In this document: one piece after another, positions 6,960-13,248 of the stretch
Position numbering within the stretch: position 1 is the stretch's first letter
Layout: every line of letters starts with the position of its first letter
Source: Nitrosopumilales archaeon UBA218
GTDB taxonomy: Archaea > Thermoproteota > Nitrososphaeria > Nitrososphaerales > Nitrosopumilaceae
Length of the DNA stretch: 14,362 nt
Direction of reading: 5' to 3'
Assembly (NCBI GenBank): GCA_002499525.1
Contig: DAMC01000080.1
Location: forward strand, 13,392-27,753
The notes under the pieces: model-generated
What the model saw: the letters and a program-made list of their open reading frames with translations, nothing else
What the model was told of the DNA's origin: nothing
The model's database searches: none
Program-made: the position numbers and the translations under genes

Positions 6960-7123
6960 TGGCCCCAGTCCTCTCCAACGCTTTGAGCTGGTTTTAGCCC
7001 AAATCCGCCAGAAGATTTGATTATCTCAAAACTTGCACCACAGTCGGGACAAGTAACCAATTCGCCTTCTACGGCATCACTTGGAATTGAAATATCTGAA
7101 TCACATTCAGCACATTTTGCCAT
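6956..7123 (-). CDS. lysW: Amino-group carrier protein LysW, unusual C-terminal Gln
   Basis: A 55-residue acidic zinc protein with the paired knuckles C4/C7 (CAEC) and C25/C28 (CPDC) and the C-terminal tail SVGEDWGQ. In characterised LysW proteins the tail is EDWGE, and the side-chain carboxyl of the last Glu forms the bond with aminoadipate or glutamate. Here the last codon is CAG (Gln), read at 6959-6961 just before the TGA. The second LysW in this window (13063-13230) keeps the Glu. I chose the ATG at 7123 because it gives the family's length and N-terminus; a longer frame from 7150 would overlap the homocitrate synthase end. It starts 4 bases after that stop and overlaps lysX by 4 bases. 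Whether it works as a carrier is open. Confidence 0.9.
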   Translation of the reverse strand: MAKCAECDSDISIPSDAVEGELVTCPDCGASFEIIKSSGGFGLKPAQSVGEDWGQ

Positions 7124-7127
7124 GTTA

Positions 7128-8306
7128 CTAGTCACTGTCCTTAGCATCATTAATTATCTTTCTTTCAAGCTTATTGTCAAGGGGAATTTCTAAAAGATCC
7201 CCCATTCTGAGGTTTTTAAGACCAGCAGCTACGGCTTTGGCCTGATTGTCATCCTTTGGCAGTCCCAATAATGACATCAGGTATGCAGAACCACTTTTTC
7301 CAGCCAATTCGCCAAACACAATTCTGCGTCTGTTGCCTACGACTCTTGGTGGAATTGGTTCGTAGGCTGCGGGATTTCGTAGAATTGCTGCTAGATGTGT
7401 GCCCGCTTTGTGCTTGTATGCTGTAGGTCCTACTAGAGGTTTTGAGTCATATGGTGGAATTCCGGTGTATTCTTCAATAAGTCTTGATAGGTCAGTTAGC
7501 ATATCTAATCGAAAATCATTAGGTGATTTGTACAAGTATGTCATTGCAACTGCGACTTCTGCCAATGATGGGATTCCAGTTCTCTCACCTATTCCGTCAA
7601 TAGTCGTGTGAATTTGTTCAGCTCCGGCATCGATTCCCGCAAACGCATTTGCAACAGCAAGACCGATGTCATTGTGGCAATGAACGTCTAATGGTACCTT
7701 GATTTTCTCTTTCACCATTTTGACAAAATTAAACATTCCACGTGGTCTCATGATTCCAACAGTATCTGGTAAGCTGATTCTATCTACTCCGGCCTCTTCA
7801 ATTGCTTTACAAACTTTAAGCAAAAATTCTGGGTCAGCACGAGAACCATCTTCTACGGTAAATCTCATCTTTAGTCCATGTGATTTTGCATACTCTACCG
7901 TTTCAACTGCCCGTCTGAGTGCTTCCTCTCTGGTGATTCTCAGCTTGTCTTTCATATGTATGTCTGAAATTCCTAGGTATGTGGCGGTCCATTTTGGATC
8001 ACACTTCAAAGCTACATCAACATCTTCTTTGAGTGCTCTGACATGTGCTACTATGTCTGCTTTCAATCCTTGTTTGATAATTGTCTTAGTTGCCTCAAAA
8101 TGATCTTCTGATACTACCGGAGATATCTCAATTTGGTCTACGCCAAAGTAATCGAGCATCCAAGCAATTTGGATTCTCTGTTTGTTGGTAAATGTGACAC
8201 CAGGATGCTGTTCACCTTCTCTTAAAGTGCTGTCAAGAACATGAATTCTTCTGGGCTTTTTTTCATATTCGTTGTACAGGTGAGCATAATAGTTGGGATC
8301 GTTCAT
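7128..8306 (-). CDS. lysS: Homocitrate synthase
   Basis: A 392-residue member of the isopropylmalate/homocitrate synthase family, condensing acetyl-CoA and 2-oxoglutarate to homocitrate, the first step towards alpha-aminoadipate. The active-site motif is LDSTLREGEQHPG (24-36), with the DSTLREGEQ form that favours homocitrate synthase over the DTTLRDGEQ of isopropylmalate synthase. Metal ligands include the HCHND motif (H209, H211), and the catalytic histidine is in KHKAGTH (H303). At 392 residues it lacks the C-terminal leucine-regulatory domain of typical LeuA (about 520), as homocitrate synthases do. It leads the block lysW-lysX-lysK-dphB, which strongly supports lysine synthesis. Citramalate or isopropylmalate synthase activity is the alternative. 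Other aminoadipate-pathway enzymes (homoaconitase, homoisocitrate dehydrogenase) are not in the window. Confidence 0.88.
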   Translation of the reverse strand: MNDPNYYAHLYNEYEKKPRRIHVLDSTLREGEQHPGVTFTNKQRIQIAWMLDYFGVDQIEISPVVSEDHFEATKTIIKQGLKADIVAHVRALKEDVDVALKCDPKWTATYLGISDIHMKDKLRITREEALRRAVETVEYAKSHGLKMRFTVEDGSRADPEFLLKVCKAIEEAGVDRISLPDTVGIMRPRGMFNFVKMVKEKIKVPLDVHCHNDIGLAVANAFAGIDAGAEQIHTTIDGIGERTGIPSLAEVAVAMTYLYKSPNDFRLDMLTDLSRLIEEYTGIPPYDSKPLVGPTAYKHKAGTHLAAILRNPAAYEPIPPRVVGNRRRIVFGELAGKSGSAYLMSLLGLPKDDNQAKAVAAGLKNLRMGDLLEIPLDNKLERKIINDAKDSD

Positions 8307-8319
8307 TGTAGAAGAATCA

Positions 8320-8425
8320 AGCCGTTATACTTGATATAAACATATTCGTACTAGAAACGGCTCAAATCAGCAAAAACAATATTGAATTTCGGCTAAATGC
8401 GAGAAATGGGATTCGATTTTCGGCT
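8320..8425. repeat. Four AGCCG boxes, three helically phased, around the homocitrate synthase promoter
   Basis: AGCCG occurs on the minus strand at 8421-8425, 8390-8394 and 8358-8362, spaced 31 and 32 bases (about three turns of B-DNA), and once on the plus strand at 8320-8324. The two upstream copies extend to AGCCGAAA. The two around the TATA box form an inverted repeat, AGCCGTT and AACGGCT, with 29 bases between the arms. The left-most minus-strand copy overlaps the stop codon of the Lrp-type gene. This fills the 118-base gap between the two genes. An operator is inferred, not shown. Confidence 0.55.
8333..8340 (-). promoter_or_regulatory. TATA-like box of the homocitrate synthase operon
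   Basis: On the minus strand TTTATATC is centred 30 bases before the ATG of homocitrate synthase. Transcription should start around 8310-8312, giving a leader of only a few bases. It lies between the inverted AGCCGTT arms at 8320-8326 and 8356-8362, so a protein bound there could block or aid promoter recognition. Confidence 0.5.
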
Positions 8426-8844
8426 TAAGTGACTTCGCGCAAAATTATGACTGTATTGGTATCTGAGACTCCTGGCACTTTACGTAACGCATCAATTGCT
8501 AAATTTATCTCAGTAATGTTTGGCGATGAAATGACTACTGCAATATCATATTGACCAGTTATCTCATAGACTGTTTTCACACCATCAAGTTTGGTTAGTC
8601 TTGCAGAAACTTTTGAAGTGTCCATTGAGGATTCAACTGATATTAACACAATAGCTTTGGTAGAATTCTGCTCACCAATTTCAATAGTGAATTTTTTAAT
8701 TATTTGATTGTCTGTTAGATTTTTTACTCTGCGTCTAACTGCAGATTCAGAAAGTTTTAATTTTTTACCAATATCGACAAAAGATTCTCTGGAATCATCT
8801 CTGAGTATTCTTAAAATTTCCTCGTCTACTTTATCCTTGAACAT
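8425..8844 (-). CDS. Lrp/AsnC-family transcription regulator, possible LysM counterpart
   Basis: A 139-residue regulator with an N-terminal winged helix (about 1-57; recognition region LSESAVRRRVKNL, 31-43) and a C-terminal RAM ligand-binding domain (about 62-135) containing the family's turn TGQYD (96-100). Lrp proteins form dimers to octamers and bind several spaced sites, often sensing an amino acid. In Sulfolobus an Lrp-type protein, LysM, encoded with the lysine genes, responds to lysine. The gene's placement here, as last gene after lysJ and directly before the homocitrate synthase promoter, suggests the same job, but orthology to LysM is not shown. The ATG start lies within the lysJ end (14-base overlap). 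Its stop codon lies inside the AGCCG box array. Confidence 0.88.
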   Translation of the reverse strand: MFKDKVDEEILRILRDDSRESFVDIGKKLKLSESAVRRRVKNLTDNQIIKKFTIEIGEQNSTKAIVLISVESSMDTSKVSARLTKLDGVKTVYEITGQYDIAVVISSPNITEINLAIDALRKVPGVSDTNTVIILREVT

Positions 8845-10015
8845 TTTTTCTTCTTTCCGACTCCTTGGTAAATAACCTATCGAGTACCTCTAAAACCTTT
8901 GTAACCTCTGACTCACTCATAACAAGTGGAGGTAAGAATCGGAGTATGTTCCTTCCTGAATATAATAGCAATACGCCTTCTTGAATTCCATCTAACAGAA
9001 TATCTTTTACTTCGAACTTCATCTCGACACCAATCATCATGCCCTTGCCGCGAACATCTCGTATGATACTGTGTTTTTCTTTTAATTTTTCTAGTCCATC
9101 CATGAAGAATTTACCTACTCTGGCAGCATTTTCAATTAATCCATCCTGTGTGAGAGCTTGTATGGTGGCAATTCCAGCTGCACATGATAATGGGTTGCCT
9201 CCAAATGTGGATGAGTGTTCTCCTTTACTCATTGCAGCCAAAATGTCTGGTCTGGTTAATGTAGCACTCATTGGAACGCCCCCGGCAATCCCCTTTGCTA
9301 GACAAATGATGTCTGGAGTTGTATTCCAATGATCACAAGCCCACATTTTGCCAGTTCTGCCTAATCCTGCCTGAATTTCGTCAAAAATTAAAAGAATTCC
9401 ACGTTCATCACAAAGCTTTCGAACATCTTGTAAGAATCCTGGAGGAGCTACATTGATTCCACTTTCTCCTTGTATGGGCTCCATGATCACAAATGCTGTG
9501 TCGTTATCTATTTTGGTTCTTAGTGTCTCAATGTCCCCAAATGGTGAGAATGCAACTTTTTCAACAAGTGGCATGAATGATTTGCGATATTTTGGATTGA
9601 ATGTTATAGATAATGCTCCCAATGATTTACCGTGATAGGAACCATTCATAGCAACCATTCCAGTTTTACCTGTGAACTTTCTTGCAAATTTGATTGCTGC
9701 CTCCACTGCCTCAGTACCACTATTTCCCATGTGGACCTGAGTCAAACCTTTTGGCGCAATTCTTATGAGGTTCTCTAAAAATTCTTCTCGAGTTTTGTTG
9801 TACAGTGATGTGTGGACTGTAATTATTTTATCAAGTTGTGCTTTCAGTGCTGCAACGACTCTGGGATTACGGTGACCTACTAAAGCGACTCCATACCCAC
9901 CCATACAATCGATATACTCTCTACCGTTGATATCGTAAAGTTTTGCACCTTGTCCACGTTCTATTGTTACTGGGAATCTTTGATACATATTACCAAGGTA
10001 ATTGTCTTCACTCAT
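8831..10015 (-). CDS. lysJ: [LysW]-aminoadipate/glutamate semialdehyde aminotransferase
   Basis: A 394-residue class-III PLP aminotransferase. The PLP lysine is K241 in CLAKGIAGG; the aspartate pairing with the cofactor nitrogen is D212 in IFDEIQAGLGRTG; phosphate binding is by GNSGTEA (97-103), and TFGGNPL (270-276) is the usual family segment. LysJ converts LysW-bound semialdehydes to LysW-lysine and LysW-ornithine, using glutamate as amino donor. The same fold serves ArgD (acetylornithine) and GABA aminotransferases; the neighbouring lysY and lysZ decide the assignment. I take the ATG at 10015, which overlaps the lysZ stop as ATGA, instead of a GTG 18 bases upstream inside lysZ. No other aminotransferase is in the window, so it probably serves both lysine and arginine. 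Confidence 0.9.
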   Translation of the reverse strand: MSEDNYLGNMYQRFPVTIERGQGAKLYDINGREYIDCMGGYGVALVGHRNPRVVAALKAQLDKIITVHTSLYNKTREEFLENLIRIAPKGLTQVHMGNSGTEAVEAAIKFARKFTGKTGMVAMNGSYHGKSLGALSITFNPKYRKSFMPLVEKVAFSPFGDIETLRTKIDNDTAFVIMEPIQGESGINVAPPGFLQDVRKLCDERGILLIFDEIQAGLGRTGKMWACDHWNTTPDIICLAKGIAGGVPMSATLTRPDILAAMSKGEHSSTFGGNPLSCAAGIATIQALTQDGLIENAARVGKFFMDGLEKLKEKHSIIRDVRGKGMMIGVEMKFEVKDILLDGIQEGVLLLYSGRNILRFLPPLVMSESEVTKVLEVLDRLFTKESERRKNVQG

Positions 10016-10812
10016 TTTGTAATCACCGTACACTTTGTATGTGCAATTGCAGATGATATGGGGTTTTCTCTCTGTCCGTTACCAATTAGTGCTTCTTTGA
10101 CGCCCATATCAAGAGCTTCTGTAGCTGCAAGTATTTTCTTTTCCATACCAAACCCTACTTTTGGACGTATTTCTTTAGCTTCTGCGTTAGTCAAATTTTC
10201 TACTAGTTTTTCATTCATTAAAAGACCATCTACATTTGTAATGAAGAGGATTTTATCACTTTGGATTGCACCTGCAACATTTGCAGCCGCTCTATCCCCA
10301 TCGATATTTAGCATGTCGAATTCTTTGCTTACTGCAATTGGCGAAATGACTGGGGTGTAGCCTTTTTCTAGCAATAACTTGAGCAAATCAGAATTTACCT
10401 TGGTGACTTTACCTGTGTATCCGCCATCAATAATCTGCTTTCTTCCTTTTTCGTTGACTATGACCAGCTTCTCTTTTCGTTCTGCCAGAAAAATTTGCCC
10501 GTCAATTCCGGATAGACCTATTGCATTAATTCCGTGTTTTTGTAGCATTTGCACAATTGCCTTGTTTATCTTGCCGGACATCACCATTGTGAATATTTCC
10601 GCAGTTTCCTTATCGGTATATCTTGATTTTATTCCTCCAGGAGAGACTACAAATTTTGGCTCTTTACCTAGTAATTCACAAGTTCTGGTTACTTCCTTTC
10701 CTCCGCCATGTACTAGTATGACTCCCTCACTCTCTGAGACTTTTTTGATATCTAATATTGTACTGGGATGAAGATTTTCGACTACACTTCCACCTATTTT
10801 GATTGTGATCAT
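10012..10812 (-). CDS. lysZ: [LysW]-aminoadipate/glutamate kinase
   Basis: A 266-residue amino-acid kinase that phosphorylates the side-chain carboxyl of LysW-bound aminoadipate or glutamate. Visible motifs are the phosphate-binding KIGGS (5-9), VHGGGKEV (34-41), the nucleotide-site segment NIDGDRAAANVA (169-180) and VGFGMEKK (219-226). The substrate region GGIKSRYTD (59-67) differs from the NG-L-R-x-T-D pattern of N-acetylglutamate kinase and fits LysZ, which must accept a protein-bound substrate. The ATG start is three bases after the lysY stop, and the stop overlaps lysJ by four bases, so the three enzymes for consecutive steps are made together. Acetylglutamate kinase (ArgB) is the alternative name but is unlikely beside lysW and lysX. 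Confidence 0.9.
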   Translation of the reverse strand: MITIKIGGSVVENLHPSTILDIKKVSESEGVILVHGGGKEVTRTCELLGKEPKFVVSPGGIKSRYTDKETAEIFTMVMSGKINKAIVQMLQKHGINAIGLSGIDGQIFLAERKEKLVIVNEKGRKQIIDGGYTGKVTKVNSDLLKLLLEKGYTPVISPIAVSKEFDMLNIDGDRAAANVAGAIQSDKILFITNVDGLLMNEKLVENLTNAEAKEIRPKVGFGMEKKILAATEALDMGVKEALIGNGQRENPISSAIAHTKCTVITK

Positions 10813-10815
10813 TTT

Positions 10816-11871
10816 TTAAACTGGAGTTAGCGGTGAGTATTTCAAACCATCCATCTCATCAAAACCTGCCATTATGTTCATGTTTTGTATGGCAGAGCCT
10901 GCAGCACCTTTCATTAGGTTATCTGATGCAGATAATGCAACAAGTCTGTGGTTGTCCTCATCTATGTCAAAACCGATGTCACAAAAGTTAGAACCTACTA
11001 CGAATTTTGGATCTGGGAATTTGTAGAGGCCTTTTTTATCACGAATTAATCTGATGAATCTTTCATTTTTGTACATCTCACGATACATTTTCCATAGAGT
11101 TAATTCATCGGTTTCTTTTGTCAGGAAAGTATGATTTGTACACAAGATTCCTCTGACGATATCGACAGCATGAGGACTCATTGAAACTTTGATTGGTTTA
11201 CCAGCTATTTCTGATAGCTCTTGTTCGATCTCACCGGTGTGTCTGTGCTTTGCTGGTTTGTATGGTCTGATAACACCTGAACGCATTGCATGATGAGTTC
11301 CAGCAACACTACCTGCCCCTGCACCGGATGAACCAATTTTAGAATCAACAATTATGTGCTCTGTGTCAATGATATTGTTTTTTACCAGTGGTGCAATTGC
11401 AAGCATTGATGTCACGGCCATGCATCCTGGGCAAGAAACCAGTTGAGCGTTTTTGATTTTTTCTCTGTGTAATTCAGGCACACCGAATACTGATTTTGCT
11501 AAATATTCTGGGTGTGGGTGCTCCCATCCATACCATTTCACATAGGCATCTTTGTTGTGCAATCTGTAATCTGCAGAAAGATCTACTACTTTGAGACCTC
11601 TGTCATAAAGTGCTTTAACAATCTCGGTAGCCGTTCCATGAGGAACTGCAGTGAAGACTAAATCGCACTTGTCTGATAATTTATCATAATCCAATTCTGA
11701 AAATGTTAGCTCTGTAAACCCCTTCAACGCTGGTTGAACTCTGTGTAGGTATTCTCCTACGTATTGACGAGAAGTGACTTGGGTGATCTCTACTTTGGGG
11801 TGTGTGACCAAAAGTCGTAACATTTCTCCACCAACATAACCTGATGCGCCGACCACTCCTACACGTAACAT
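10816..11871 (-). CDS. lysY: [LysW]-aminoadipyl/glutamyl phosphate reductase
   Basis: A 351-residue NADPH-dependent reductase of the ArgC type, acting on LysW-bound acyl phosphates to give the semialdehydes. The dinucleotide site is VGASGYVGGE (7-16). The catalytic cysteine is C150 in SCPGCMA, and HRHTGEIEQEL (209-219) holds the conserved histidines. DSKIGSSGAGAG (176-187) is the family's glycine loop. The open frame extends 22 codons further upstream, but that stretch is Asn/Tyr/Ser-rich and unlike the family; the ATG at 11871 puts the Rossmann motif at the expected place. It is first in a tight run with lysZ, lysJ and the Lrp gene. A TATA-like AAATTATA (about 11890-11897) is roughly 22 bases before the ATG, suggesting a leaderless mRNA. 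Confidence 0.9.
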   Translation of the reverse strand: MLRVGVVGASGYVGGEMLRLLVTHPKVEITQVTSRQYVGEYLHRVQPALKGFTELTFSELDYDKLSDKCDLVFTAVPHGTATEIVKALYDRGLKVVDLSADYRLHNKDAYVKWYGWEHPHPEYLAKSVFGVPELHREKIKNAQLVSCPGCMAVTSMLAIAPLVKNNIIDTEHIIVDSKIGSSGAGAGSVAGTHHAMRSGVIRPYKPAKHRHTGEIEQELSEIAGKPIKVSMSPHAVDIVRGILCTNHTFLTKETDELTLWKMYREMYKNERFIRLIRDKKGLYKFPDPKFVVGSNFCDIGFDIDEDNHRLVALSASDNLMKGAAGSAIQNMNIMAGFDEMDGLKYSPLTPV

Positions 11872-11949
11872 GTTTCCTAGATTGTAGTGGTATAATTTAT
11901 TGTATTCTGAAGACGAAAAAAATTTATTCAATTTCATATAGTTCTGTTT
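11872..11949. promoter_or_regulatory. Divergent promoter region between lysY and the small basic ORF
   Basis: A very AT-rich 78-base gap. For lysY (minus strand), AAATTATA at about 11890-11897 is a TATA candidate. For the plus-strand ORF, AATTTATT (11921-11928) is centred about 25 bases before the TTG at 11950. No AGCCG box like those at 8320-8425 occurs here. AAATT-N5-AATTT around 11920-11934 is a weak inverted repeat that chance could give in such DNA. Confidence 0.35.
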
Positions 11950-12204
11950 TTGTTGGTGAAATCCGATCGCGATTTACTAAGAAAAAGAAAAGCTGACTAT
12001 AATCGTAGTCGGTACAAAAAAGACCCAGCATTCAAGGCCAGATTAAAAGAGTCTTACAAAAAATGGTATGTCAAAAATAAAAAATCCGTAATCGATAGAA
12101 TTTCCAAGAATCATCTGAAAAACCATGGAGATTACTTACAATATCAAAAGGAACATTATCGTTATCTAAAATACAGAAGAAAGTACGCCTCAAAATCTAA
12201 CTAG
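11950..12204 (+). CDS. Small, very basic, Tyr-rich hypothetical protein
   Basis: Not recognised. The frame gives 84 residues or slightly fewer, with about a third Lys and Arg, many Tyr, no cysteine, no signal peptide and no membrane segment. It looks wholly helical, with a loose recurring pattern of Tyr followed by basic residues (DYNRSRYKK, ESYKKWYVKNKK, HYRYLKYRRKYASK). Such composition suggests nucleic-acid binding or, less directly, the basic lead regions seen before some zinc-finger or HNH nuclease domains; no such domain is present. There is no ATG: TTG 11950, TTG 11953 and GTG 11956 are the starts available, and a TATA-like box fits a leaderless start there. It ends exactly where the converging argX ends, with no base between stops. 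It could be a real small gene or a chance frame. Confidence 0.5.
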   Translation: MLVKSDRDLLRKRKADYNRSRYKKDPAFKARLKESYKKWYVKNKKSVIDRISKNHLKNHGDYLQYQKEHYRYLKYRRKYASKSN

Positions 12205-13062
12205 TTATTTTTTGATTTGTGAGATGGCAAACCTAACCATCTCCTGTGGGATGTTTTTCTTTGCAACTCTGGCTAATCCCTTGAACTCCACAGTGTTATT
12301 GACTTCATGACATACTAATCCTCGCTTCTTATCTTCCATCAAATCAATTCCCAATATTCCACCTCCTACTGCTTTTGACGCCTTTAGGCAAATGTCTTCT
12401 ACTTCTTTTGTTATTTCACATAATTCTGGATCTCCTCCTAAAGCGATATTGGTCTTAAAATCACCCTGAGATTTACGATACATCGCAGCAACCACCTGAT
12501 CACCTACTGTGATGGCGCGTATGTCTCGAGGTGGTCTGTCAATCATTTCCTGCAAATAGTAGATCCTATCATGCGAACCATCCTCAATATCACGCATCTC
12601 GATTATTGCTTCTGTGGTATCTTTATCGCGTAATGGCATTACACCCCTTCCCCAGCTCCCAATTACTGGTTTTATGACGATTGGATAGCCAACTTTGTTA
12701 ATTAGATTCATTGCTTCCTCCGAAGAGAATGCAAAGTATGTTTTTGGTGTTGCAACTCCTGCTTTTTTTAATAACAATGATGTCACCATTTTGTTACCGC
12801 AATTATCTGCAACTTTATGCGAGTTGATTACTGGTATGTTTAAAAATTCTAAACAAGAGGTAAAGTGCAAGCCTCGAAAATAACTCACACATCTTTCTAG
12901 GACAACATCACCGAAATCAACATCTCTCTGTTGACTTTCGGTGCTTAGCTGGGTTGTTTTTGCATCCATCATTATTGTATCGTATCCAAGTGAGTTAGAA
13001 GCCTCTTGGAGCATTTTCTCCTCTAGTCTTATTCTATCAAAGACGATACAAACTTTGGACAA
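12205..13062 (-). CDS. argX: Glutamate--LysW ligase (ATP-grasp)
   Basis: A 285-residue RimK-like ATP-grasp ligase, paralogue of the one at 6114-6959. ATP-site segments are VIKPVIGSWGRG (129-140) and RPPRDIRAITVG (176-187); the metal and substrate end has D240 and HEVNNTVEFKG (252-262). ArgX joins glutamate to the C-terminal Glu of LysW, opening LysW-dependent ornithine synthesis. Glutamate is inferred because the gene follows argG and a Glu-ending lysW, and because its C-terminal segment (FKGLARVAKK) departs from the RNVARVTG of the likely LysX. The start is TTG at 13062, directly abutting the lysW TAA (TAATTG); no ATG is near. The reverse assignment, LysX here and ArgX at 6114, cannot be ruled out by sequence alone. 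Confidence 0.83.
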   Translation of the reverse strand: MSKVCIVFDRIRLEEKMLQEASNSLGYDTIMMDAKTTQLSTESQQRDVDFGDVVLERCVSYFRGLHFTSCLEFLNIPVINSHKVADNCGNKMVTSLLLKKAGVATPKTYFAFSSEEAMNLINKVGYPIVIKPVIGSWGRGVMPLRDKDTTEAIIEMRDIEDGSHDRIYYLQEMIDRPPRDIRAITVGDQVVAAMYRKSQGDFKTNIALGGDPELCEITKEVEDICLKASKAVGGGILGIDLMEDKKRGLVCHEVNNTVEFKGLARVAKKNIPQEMVRFAISQIKK

Positions 13063-13230
13063 TTATTCGCCCCAGTCTTCGCCCACGCTTTCGGCAGGTT
13101 TTAGCGATACATTTGATCCGCTTTTTGATGCGATTTCAAAGTCTGCACCACATTCTGGGCAAGAGACTATTTCGCCTACAGCAGCATCATCTGGTATGTT
13201 GATTCCTGCGTCACATTCTAAACAATTCAT
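13063..13230 (-). CDS. lysW: Amino-group carrier protein LysW, standard C-terminal Glu
   Basis: A 55-residue acidic zinc-knuckle protein with C3/C6 (CLEC) and C24/C27 (CPEC) and the canonical tail SVGEDWGE, whose final Glu is the acceptor for amino-acid attachment. In the cytosol it carries glutamate, and probably aminoadipate, through the LysZ, LysY and LysJ steps. I chose the ATG at 13230, which gives the same length as the other LysW; a GTG at 13245 overlapping the argG stop would add five residues. A GAGGTGA ribosome-binding match lies 11 bases upstream of the ATG. It sits between argG and argX, and its stop abuts the argX TTG. The two LysW copies share the tail and Cys layout but differ at many other positions, so the duplication is not recent. 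Confidence 0.93.
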   Translation of the reverse strand: MNCLECDAGINIPDDAAVGEIVSCPECGADFEIASKSGSNVSLKPAESVGEDWGE

Positions 13231-13241
13231 TACGATCCTTC

Positions 13242-13248
13242 TCACCTC
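13242..13248 (-). promoter_or_regulatory. Ribosome-binding site for the Glu-ending lysW
   Basis: GAGGTGA on the minus strand matches the complement of the archaeal 16S rRNA 3' end and contains the argG stop codon. It is 11 bases before the ATG at 13230, with a weaker AAGGAT closer in. It favours that ATG over the overlapping GTG at 13245. Confidence 0.5.

Noticed and set aside
7124..7150. Nine extra residues on the Gln-ending LysW
   Set aside because: This would overlap the end of homocitrate synthase and precede the usual short LysW N-terminus; the ATG at 7123 gives 55 residues, equal to the other copy.
10016..10033. GTG start for lysJ six codons upstream
   Set aside because: It lies inside lysZ; the ATG at 10015 gives the standard ATGA overlap and a normal aminotransferase N-terminus.
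11872..11937. Longer N-terminus for lysY starting at 11937
   Set aside because: The extra 22 residues are Asn/Tyr/Ser-rich and precede a textbook Rossmann start at the ATG at 11871; they are translated AT-rich promoter DNA.
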